Shown here in pieces: positions 1 through 6,697 of a DNA stretch of 39,235 nucleotides. The stretch is from NCBI GenBank assembly GCA_016839815.1, contig JAEOTM010000036.1, forward strand, positions 1 to 39,235, written 5' to 3'. The position numbers and the translations under genes are program-made. The stretch is from Candidatus Hodarchaeota archaeon. GTDB taxonomy: Archaea > Asgardarchaeota > Heimdallarchaeia > Hodarchaeales > Hodarchaeaceae. How positions within the stretch are numbered: position 1 is the first letter of the stretch; each line of letters opens with the position of its first letter. The notes below the pieces were generated by a model. It did not search any database. It was given only the letters and a program-made list of their open reading frames with translations, and was not told the DNA's origin.

Positions 1-342
1 ATGTAGTCCGTCGGTTTCCGCTTCTTTCTTTTTCAAAGATTCTTGGAGTTTTTCTAGTTCATCAGAATCTGTTTGTACATCTTTTTTAGCGAAAGAACGA
101 GTTTTCTTTGCAATGCTTATTGAATATTGATTGAGTAAATCCTGATTGATCTTTATTAATTGATCAGTAGCTTCTCGAACGAAATTTTCAGCCTGATAAA
201 CGGGTACACTTGAATGAGCAGGAATTCGTCTTGGAATTGCCTGTAAAAATGTTTCACGAGTTTCTCCTAATCGTGTTTTGGACTCAGAAATGAGAGGATC
301 AAATAATTTCATAATAAAGTTACCAAGATCAGAATCTGACAT
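1..342 (-). CDS. Partial hypothetical protein, C-terminus outside window
   Basis: An open reverse-strand frame starts at an ATG at 342-340 and runs off the left edge without a stop, giving the first 114 residues. I do not recognise the family. The visible part is hydrophilic. It has a proline-containing middle (FLQAIPRRIPAHSSVPVYQ) and then a region rich in K, E, Q and L, likely a coiled coil, in the last 30 residues. No signal peptide or membrane segment is seen. It is transcribed divergently from the profilin gene across a 345-base spacer, so the two could share a control region. Function unknown. Confidence 0.6.
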   Translation of the reverse strand, partial: MSDSDLGNFIMKLFDPLISESKTRLGETRETFLQAIPRRIPAHSSVPVYQAENFVREATDQLIKINQDLLNQYSISIAKKTRSFAKKDVQTDSDELEKLQESLKKKEAETDGLH

Positions 343-687
343 AGAATCACTTAAAGAAATTTAGTAAATGAATTGGAGAATATTCACACTTTTTAATCTT
401 GGTATTCTTGAAAGTTCTTTTTTTTCTGCTTAGTTGATCGAATCATTCTTTATTAAAGACAAATGGTGTGATAAATGGTTCTTTGGTTTTAATTTTTCTC
501 TGTTTACGGGAACTATGAAGGTTGACCTGTAATTATGGTACCTTTATAATAGATCGTTGGAAGAATAATATAGGGATAAATCTACCTTTATGTTAGATTA
601 AAAGAATCTCACTATATTGGTAAATTGGAAAAAATTCAAATTTATCTTACTGGTATTTAATAAGAAGATCATAAAAGCGGTGAAAAA
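343..687. other. Intergenic spacer upstream of profilin
   Basis: This 345-base AT-rich spacer separates two divergent genes. A TATA-like TTTATAAT lies at 543-550. The 9-mer TACCTTTAT occurs at 539-547 and 583-591. An inverted repeat AATCTA (579-584) / TAGATT (594-599) surrounds the second copy. I see no tRNA-like fold and no small ORF with a good ribosome-binding site. Promoter assignment is tentative. Confidence 0.35.
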
Positions 688-1056
688 ATGTCTTATCAAG
701 ATGATATGAATGCTTTGATTCAAAATGGTTATGTATCCATTGTTACGATATTAGATCCAAATGGGGCACCATATTGGACAAATCAACCAGAATGGCAAGT
801 CGATGGTGCATCTCTAATTTCTTCATGGCAAAATAAGGAACCTGGAGTGAATATTGCTGGAGTAAGGTACTCAAGTATGGTTAATGATTGGGAAGCTGGT
901 AGCTTTGTTGCACGGAACGTTGGTGGAGCAGGTATTGTATGTCTAGTACGAGCACCAAATAACTATTATTTTTTGACTTGGACTCCTGGTGAGGTTCAGA
1001 TTCCTTCTATTAATATCCATGGGGAAGTAGCCAAGATGGCTATTAAATTCAAGTAA
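688..1056 (+). CDS. Asgard profilin-like actin-binding protein
   Basis: This 122-residue protein has the size and layout of profilin. An N-terminal helix (SYQDDMNALIQNG) is followed by a strand and a turn ending in a tryptophan (ILDPNGAPYWTNQPEW). A second helix region (DGASLISSW) leads into strands with SFVARNVGGAGIVCLVRAPNNYYFLTW, and a C-terminal helix closes the fold. In eukaryotes profilin binds monomeric actin and promotes nucleotide exchange. Asgard profilins are established as functional actin binders, so cytoplasmic control of an archaeal actin is the likely role. The ATG at 688 has an SD-like GGTGA at 679-683. No actin gene is present here. A long T-rich tract follows the stop. The family call rests on sequence pattern alone, because Asgard profilins diverge strongly from eukaryotic ones. 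Confidence 0.8.
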   Translation: MSYQDDMNALIQNGYVSIVTILDPNGAPYWTNQPEWQVDGASLISSWQNKEPGVNIAGVRYSSMVNDWEAGSFVARNVGGAGIVCLVRAPNNYYFLTWTPGEVQIPSINIHGEVAKMAIKFK

Positions 1057-1101
1057 CTTTTTTTCATTTCCTTCTTTTTCTTTTTTTCTTATTCGACTTT
1101 T
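1057..1101 (+). terminator. T-rich archaeal terminator after profilin
   Basis: Directly after the stop codon the + strand carries several runs of 5-7 T separated by C or A (about 1057-1101). Oligo-T tracts without a strong hairpin are typical of intrinsic archaeal termination. Confidence 0.55.
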
Positions 1102-1141
1102 TAGTGAAGCTTGTCTCTAGTCACACCTTTTTTAAGAGATC

Positions 1142-4018
1142 TTGAGAACAAACCCCATTCTTCACTCTTTACTTCATATATATTTAGAAATAATCTCTAG
1201 ATCGCTAGATGAGAATCCAATGACCAGTGAATGGAAAGATATTTTTGGATTGATTACCAACATCAGAAATAGGTTACTTGAGTCATGTAGTTTATCTTCT
1301 GGCAAGAAGCTTGAATTTGTGGATCAATTTCTCCTTCAATTAACGGTCTTATGGGTTTTACAAAAACATCGCTTCTTTAATAATGATAAAAATTATTTTA
1401 ATAATATGTTTCAACTAATTGCCCAAAAATCTGCTGGCATTGCTTTCAATACAATCAATGATTTTATGGATTCTTTCCTAACAAGATTAATAGCATTAGA
1501 AGATTTTCAAATCAGTCAGGATTCAGATTTTGGTAGATTGCGAGGGTGTAAATCAGCTATCTTTATCGATCTGGTCTCTATCAAACAGAAAACTGACTTT
1601 CCAAATGATCTGTACTATTTAGATTCTGATAAATCGCACACGTCCAAGACGGAATCTCTGACTGCAGGGATATTCTCTATTCTCGATCGATTTGATAATC
1701 AGATCACTGGTGCATTTTTAGGATCATTATACGAAAAATTGATATCTTCCGAAAAGAAAAGGCAAGGAGGAGTATATTATTCACCTGTTGAACTAACTGG
1801 TTATATCACCCGCTATTCATTACGAGTATATTTAATGGATCAGTTAGGATCAATGGATTACTCTATGTCGGATGATATTTCTATAATCATTAAATCCCTT
1901 GACAAACCTGGAATTTTAAGATTGTATGAAAAATTAAAGGATATTTCAATCTTGGATCCTGCTGTTGGTACTGGACAATTCTTGGAAAGTGCTGCTGATG
2001 AATTGTTATTAGTGTATTCAATGGTAATTAAAAGATTTAAAGAATTACAAGAACCAATGATCTTAAATGATAATATGGATCAATCTGACAATATTATTCA
2101 CAGTGTAGACTATACAAAGGTACAAGATAAAGCAGAAACTCAATTTTATTTACTTAATTTCTTGATTTTTCCAAAATCCTTGTTTGGAATTGATATCGAC
2201 CCTTTCGTGATTCCTTTTACCAAAGCACGATTGTTTATCTATTTAGCACAATATTTTAAGGAAAATATGACACACCATTCCCTAATTCTACCTTTTCAAT
2301 GTAATCTCCAAATTGGAGATGCACTTCTACTTAATTGGAAAGATGCTTTTAAACCAATGTCAACCTCTCACGCCTTTTTTTCGCTCATTCTTACCAATCC
2401 TCCCTATATTGGAGAAAGTAATAATAAGGATATTTTTCGAACATATTCTCTTGCCTTTCCAAGTTACTATGAAGGAAAACTTGACATTTGGTATTTATTT
2501 TTCCATTTAGCAATAAATCAAGTAGTACCAAAAGGTATTGTCTCGTTTCTGACTACAAATTATTGGCTAACTGCTTCGGGAGCTTCTAAATTACGAAATA
2601 GAATATACTCCGAAACCTATATTTTGGAATTTATTGATTTTGGTGAAAATCGCGTATTTCAGGGAGCTCATGGGATTCATTCTAGTGTTATTATTATAAA
2701 AAACCTTAAGGCTCAAAATCCGACAATTAACTGTGTTTCCTATACGAATAAGATTCCTAAAGGAGAACATCTCTTAGATCATATATCCAATCAATTAACT
2801 TTCCAGATTGATCAAAAAGACCTTACTCTGGACAACTGGGATAAATATTTTCACTTTATCCCTCCGGATGTCTCCCATATATTAAGAAAAATTATAGATA
2901 ATTGCTCATCACTAAAGGATTCGACTTACAGTGTGAAAGAGGGGTTAATTACCGGTTTAAATAGAATTAATAAAAGGCAAATTCAGAAATATGGTTATCC
3001 TTCAGCATGGATAAATCGTGGAATATTTATCTTCAATCTAACAAATGAAAATGACTATAACACTCTTGAAACCTTTACTATTGAAGAAAAAAAGTATTTG
3101 AAACCTATTTACAAAAATTCTTCAATTGAACCGTATTCAACGCGGGTTCAAACCCACTTACGCTTATTGTATCTTGTTAAAAGTAATCTAGACCTTTCAA
3201 TCCTTCCTAATATAAAGAAACATCTTGATCACTATCATAAGGCACTTCGTAATTCACTCGATCATCCTCCTTACCTCAATCGTCCCCGAAAACCAGAGAT
3301 CTTTCTTTCTCCCAAACTGGTTACACCCCAAAGATCCCGAACAACGCGATTTGCTTATAATTGCACTGAATGGTTCGCCACACAAGATGTCTATTTCATA
3401 TGTGAAAGAGGAAAATCTAAGCGAAAACTTAAGATCCTTCTTTTATTTTTACAATCTAAGGTTTCTTTTTTCTGGTTTTCATGGATGGGGAAAAAAAAGG
3501 GCTCTCAATTAGAATTTTTTGGAGAATCTATTTCTAATTTTCCTATTCCAAAAGTAGTAGATAATCCGAACCTTTTGGTACGAATAACAGAATATTTAAT
3601 ATTTTTTTATACGCTTGACAAGGTACCAAGAGAGTTCCATCATATCTGGGCTTACTTTGAGGAGAAAATTGCATCTTTAATCACCTATACACATTTTTTC
3701 ACAGATTTGATTCTCTCCAGCAAAAATAAACACCAATCCTACAAAGATATATCGGATAAATTACTCCAAAATCTTAAAGAAATTAATATTGAGAAATTCT
3801 TGACCTTTCGATACTCAATTTTTGCATCATATGATCATGAATCTGCTAATAAAGATGAAAATTCTGATATAATCGAAACTTATCTAAAAATTATCGGGGA
3901 ATCATACAATAGAATCTCTAAAGATAAGCAAATCATGGATTTCTACAATTATGTAAATACTTTTTCGATTGTTAAACAAATTAACAATTTTTATGCATCA
4001 AAAAACCATAAAAAATGA
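1142..4018 (+). CDS. Eco57I/PglX-like N6-adenine DNA methyltransferase
   Basis: This 958-residue protein is an amino-methyltransferase. The SAM-binding motif I DPAVGTGQF lies near residues 271-279 and the catalytic NPPY near 418-422, the order seen in gamma-class adenine enzymes. A YYSPVELTGYI segment precedes motif I, as in type I and IIG enzymes. The C-terminal third looks like a target-recognition region: VKEGLITGLNRI, then a KPIYKNSSIEPY segment, then GSQLEFFGESISNFPIPK. I find no clear PD-(D/E)xK or other nuclease motif in the roughly 200-residue N-terminal region, so it may be methyltransferase only. The TTG at 1142 is the first possible start after an in-frame stop at 1133-1135. An ATG at 1220 is an alternative. 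A hairpin terminator follows the stop. The gene is convergent with the TGT-like gene at 4082-5020. Confidence 0.85.
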   Translation: MRTNPILHSLLHIYLEIISRSLDENPMTSEWKDIFGLITNIRNRLLESCSLSSGKKLEFVDQFLLQLTVLWVLQKHRFFNNDKNYFNNMFQLIAQKSAGIAFNTINDFMDSFLTRLIALEDFQISQDSDFGRLRGCKSAIFIDLVSIKQKTDFPNDLYYLDSDKSHTSKTESLTAGIFSILDRFDNQITGAFLGSLYEKLISSEKKRQGGVYYSPVELTGYITRYSLRVYLMDQLGSMDYSMSDDISIIIKSLDKPGILRLYEKLKDISILDPAVGTGQFLESAADELLLVYSMVIKRFKELQEPMILNDNMDQSDNIIHSVDYTKVQDKAETQFYLLNFLIFPKSLFGIDIDPFVIPFTKARLFIYLAQYFKENMTHHSLILPFQCNLQIGDALLLNWKDAFKPMSTSHAFFSLILTNPPYIGESNNKDIFRTYSLAFPSYYEGKLDIWYLFFHLAINQVVPKGIVSFLTTNYWLTASGASKLRNRIYSETYILEFIDFGENRVFQGAHGIHSSVIIIKNLKAQNPTINCVSYTNKIPKGEHLLDHISNQLTFQIDQKDLTLDNWDKYFHFIPPDVSHILRKIIDNCSSLKDSTYSVKEGLITGLNRINKRQIQKYGYPSAWINRGIFIFNLTNENDYNTLETFTIEEKKYLKPIYKNSSIEPYSTRVQTHLRLLYLVKSNLDLSILPNIKKHLDHYHKALRNSLDHPPYLNRPRKPEIFLSPKLVTPQRSRTTRFAYNCTEWFATQDVYFICERGKSKRKLKILLLFLQSKVSFFWFSWMGKKKGSQLEFFGESISNFPIPKVVDNPNLLVRITEYLIFFYTLDKVPREFHHIWAYFEEKIASLITYTHFFTDLILSSKNKHQSYKDISDKLLQNLKEINIEKFLTFRYSIFASYDHESANKDENSDIIETYLKIIGESYNRISKDKQIMDFYNYVNTFSIVKQINNFYASKNHKK

Positions 4019-4031
4019 GAATTGATTTTTC

Positions 4032-4050
4032 AAGTATCTAGATACTTTTT
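4032..4050 (+). terminator. Palindromic hairpin plus T-tract terminator
   Basis: AAGTATCTAGATACTT (4032-4047) is a perfect 16-base palindrome, and its last two T bases run into a tract ending at 4050. It lies between two convergent genes and could end transcription from the left-hand methyltransferase gene. Confidence 0.5.
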
Positions 4051-4081
4051 CATCCCTTGTTAATTAGTCTAAAGTTAATCA

Positions 4082-5020
4082 TTAGTTGAAATAATAATCT
4101 AATGTTCGTGAATCAGCTTGAGAAAGAGTTTGATTCATTCGATTTCTGATAGTTTTCACATACGATGATTGCTTCAGGATGAAGTCATGATTTTGAGCAG
4201 TAAGAAACATCCAGACATTCCACAGAGCTCGGTTTGTCCATCCTTCAGCTCCTGGTATTTGAAGTGATCTGAAACAATGAAGAAAAGGTGGTTTATAGGT
4301 CTCGAAAATCTTTGGTGTTAACCATTTCCTTGTTTGTGTAGAACGTCGGACTCTAGGAATAGATCTCGACCCTTCTGGAGTATAACAGTCCCCAATAGCT
4401 GCATTTTTTCTCCATCCAATCCAATCTATTGTTTGGAGATAGTCTTTGAATATAACCTGGTGAAATGGACTCCCTAATCCAAACCCATGGAAATTTTGTG
4501 TCGTTAAGGAACGGAATTTGGCTATCCATGCAGCCACATCGTAAACACTTCCCTTTTCATTGATTTTCAAAGAAGGAACCATCCCTCCCAACCCAATGTA
4601 GGGACCAGAGTAATCAGTTAGATTGATATTCGGAAAGTGCACAACTGGCAATACTGGATGATCAATTTTCTTATCCAAAGTAGACCAATTCTGCCATGAT
4701 TTCTTCCTTTTACCAATAACATCCAAATTGATAATAGTATCCCCATCATTCACTCCTACATCCTTAAGAAATGTAATATACTTATTCAAGGGGATATCTA
4801 TTCCAGTTTGATGTGCACTATAAGCACCTGAATCGATCATTATTGGGCCATCGTATGAGAAATAATCATGTAGACCTTGGTCTTTAATTTTCTTACTCCA
4901 CTTTTTAAATTGCCAAAATGAGAATAAAATCCCATATTTACGTTTAAGCATGAACTGATTAATTAAATCTTCATACATCCAAGGAAAAAACCCATTAACG
5001 ATACCCAAGTACAATTTCAA
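4082..5020 (-). CDS. TGT-superfamily base-exchange enzyme, DpdA-like (paralog 1)
   Basis: This 312-residue protein carries landmarks of the tRNA-guanine transglycosylase barrel in the right order. DSGAYS (D63) matches the active-site DSGG(F/Y)Q of TGT. NLD (D100) matches the substrate-recognition aspartate. IGLGGM (142-147) matches the conserved GGL loop. GLGSP (181-185) and TIDWIGW (D199) match the GVGTP...FD segment with the nucleophilic aspartate. The CxCxxC zinc site of tRNA enzymes and a PUA domain are both missing. The DSGA(F/Y)S form and compact size are typical of phage and bacterial DpdA, which swap guanine in DNA for a 7-deazaguanine. DNA as substrate is therefore inferred. The start is the TTG at 5020 with AGGGGA upstream on the reverse strand. 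It is divergent from the 5137-6666 pair across 116 bases. Confidence 0.7.
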   Translation of the reverse strand: MKLYLGIVNGFFPWMYEDLINQFMLKRKYGILFSFWQFKKWSKKIKDQGLHDYFSYDGPIMIDSGAYSAHQTGIDIPLNKYITFLKDVGVNDGDTIINLDVIGKRKKSWQNWSTLDKKIDHPVLPVVHFPNINLTDYSGPYIGLGGMVPSLKINEKGSVYDVAAWIAKFRSLTTQNFHGFGLGSPFHQVIFKDYLQTIDWIGWRKNAAIGDCYTPEGSRSIPRVRRSTQTRKWLTPKIFETYKPPFLHCFRSLQIPGAEGWTNRALWNVWMFLTAQNHDFILKQSSYVKTIRNRMNQTLSQADSRTLDYYFN

Positions 5021-5136
5021 AACGAATCTTTCCCCTAAATGTTTATTATTGAGTATTATTCAAGGATGTAATTAATCCACTAGGGGATTGTTATCTTCCC
5101 TGAAACATAGGTACATATAGAAAAAAGTGCTAATCG

Positions 5137-5616
5137 ATGTCATCACCGAAAGGTCTTCTCATCATCTCATGTGGGAAGAAAAAGTCCCAAGAACTCAAGC
5201 ATCGTGCGTTAAGGGCGGAGGATGCATATAAAGGTCCTATGTTTCAAGTAATTAATAAAGCAAAAAGGGAAAAGAGGTGGCCTAATAGTCTGAAACTAGG
5301 AATTATCTCAGCTAAATATGGATTCTTACGATCAGATGATGAAATCAACGATTATGATCTATTTATGTCAAAAGGAAGAGCGGAAGAACTTAATGCACAA
5401 GTCATTAGCGGAATTAGAGAATGGCATGAGACAGAAGCATTTTCGATAATCTATGTTCTCACGGGTAAAGACTACTTAAACAGTGTGCACGGACTAGCTG
5501 AATTCATTAATACAGAAGTAAGGATTGAGAATATGGGAGGATTAGGAATTGGCCAGAGAAAACTTGTTGATTTTATCAATTCATTAAGTACTATTGGATT
5601 AGTAAACAGAGGCTAA
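5137..5616 (+). CDS. DUF6884-like protein in a DpdA-type cluster
   Basis: This 159-residue protein begins with the motif SCGKKK (11-16), then AEDAYKGPMF (27-36), IISAKYGFL (56-64) and an INDYD segment at 70-74. That order is characteristic of the uncharacterised DUF6884 family. No signal peptide or membrane segment is seen. The conserved early cysteine and lysines suggest an enzyme or a nucleic-acid/nucleotide-binding protein, but no activity is established. It ends 6 bases before the second TGT-like gene, so the two are almost certainly co-transcribed. A reasonable guess is that it helps recognise DNA or finishes the modified base. There is no strong SD before the ATG at 5137, so the transcript may be leaderless. 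Confidence 0.65.
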   Translation: MSSPKGLLIISCGKKKSQELKHRALRAEDAYKGPMFQVINKAKREKRWPNSLKLGIISAKYGFLRSDDEINDYDLFMSKGRAEELNAQVISGIREWHETEAFSIIYVLTGKDYLNSVHGLAEFINTEVRIENMGGLGIGQRKLVDFINSLSTIGLVNRG

Positions 5617-5622
5617 ATTAAA

Positions 5623-6666
5623 ATGAGTTTTGCGTTGGGAACTCCTATCAGTGCCCGAGTACGACCTTGGCAGTTCGATTGGATTGTAAAACCTGATTTT
5701 CTAATGATTTCTGCGGTTGATTTTATGCAAAATCCAAATCTTTTTGAAACAATAAAGAAATCAGGCATTCATGAATATCTAGAATGGGATGGGCCTCTAG
5801 TTTGTGATTCTGGAGCGTTTTCAGCTCTAAACAGAAAGAAGAAGATGAACCTGAGTCTACAGCAGCTCAAAGTTTTTTATCGTGAACTTTCAAGGCAGGA
5901 TCCTGAAATCATCAAGATAACATTAGACTACCCTGATAAGGATATTTTGTCGAATTACTTAGAATTATTACCTTATGAAATTCAACCGGTCATTCCCCAC
6001 AACCAATTACATCTTTTGGACGAAATTGTATCAGAAGCTGGATTTTCTGACTGGAGTTTTATCGGACGCTTAGTACCTCTTATGAGAGGAGGGAGCGGGT
6101 ATAAAAATCGATTATTTAAGGCTCTAAATAATTTCAAGAGAGAAATGCAGAATTTTTCCTCGTCTGAGATAAGTAAGATATGGGCACTGGGAGTAGGTGC
6201 ACCGAGTATTCTACACGAAGTTCTATCTGCTGTAGATGGATGTGATTCTTCGCGGTGGAGAATTACAGCCTCAAATATGATACTACTTCCTTTCGGGGGA
6301 GAAAGGGGAATTGGGAGTAAGACGAAGTGGAGAGGGACTCATCATCGTATTGAAGAAGGAATGGAAAAGAAATGTGTAATCAATATCCTTAACCAGATTG
6401 ATATCCGCTCGGGAGGATTAGAAACCCTTGATAAGTCATTACAGGTGAATGCTTATCCAAAACAACTTAAAAATAATTTTGAAGTGAACCTACCAAAAAT
6501 TGGAGATTTGATCGGTAAATTACGGAATGCTGACCAAAATGTTTCAGTTTATGAATTAGAATTGCTTTTGAGGAGTTCTGGGAATCTACGCCTTATTTTC
6601 AATTACATATCAGCGTTATATTATAAATTAGACACCTCGTTTAAAAAGCATATTCAGGATAACTAA
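5623..6666 (+). CDS. TGT-superfamily base-exchange enzyme, DpdA-like (paralog 2)
   Basis: This 347-residue protein again shows TGT landmarks: LVCDSGAFSALN (D62), LDYPD (D102), FIGRLVPL (147-153), then ALGVGAPSILHEVLSAV with GCDSSRW (190-212). The last block closely matches the TGT segment GVGTP...GVD-FD that carries the nucleophilic aspartate (D208 here). As in paralog 1, the CxCxxC zinc motif and PUA domain are absent. The roughly 120-residue tail is charged and mostly helical. The two paralogs share only the active-site blocks, so they are old duplicates or separate acquisitions. They could act as a heterodimer, as eukaryotic TGT does, or on different sites. The gene starts 6 bases after the DUF6884-like gene and is followed 31 bases later by the methyltransferase. 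A tRNA substrate cannot be excluded. Confidence 0.72.
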   Translation: MSFALGTPISARVRPWQFDWIVKPDFLMISAVDFMQNPNLFETIKKSGIHEYLEWDGPLVCDSGAFSALNRKKKMNLSLQQLKVFYRELSRQDPEIIKITLDYPDKDILSNYLELLPYEIQPVIPHNQLHLLDEIVSEAGFSDWSFIGRLVPLMRGGSGYKNRLFKALNNFKREMQNFSSSEISKIWALGVGAPSILHEVLSAVDGCDSSRWRITASNMILLPFGGERGIGSKTKWRGTHHRIEEGMEKKCVINILNQIDIRSGGLETLDKSLQVNAYPKQLKNNFEVNLPKIGDLIGKLRNADQNVSVYELELLLRSSGNLRLIFNYISALYYKLDTSFKKHIQDN

Positions 6667-6697
6667 TTATTATCAAAATATTGGGGATTTTGAAATC

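Noticed and set aside
3144..3155. GGGTTCAAACCC, resembling a tRNA T-arm
   Set aside because: It lies inside the reading frame of the 1142-4018 methyltransferase and has no acceptor, D or anticodon arms around it.
3225..3512. Alternative-frame ORFs inside large genes (for example 2313-2510, 3225-3512, 33168-33506, 16104-16358)
   Set aside because: They overlap well-supported genes in other frames, show no family motif and lack start sites, so they are by-products of AT-rich coding sequence.
1142..4018. BREX (PglX) system
   Set aside because: The methyltransferase resembles PglX, but no PglZ, BrxC, BrxL or BrxB-like gene lies nearby.
5100..5140. TATA-like CATATAGA before the DUF6884-like gene
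   Set aside because: Its centre is only about 20 bases before the ATG, which would place the transcript start inside the gene. The promoter position is left open.
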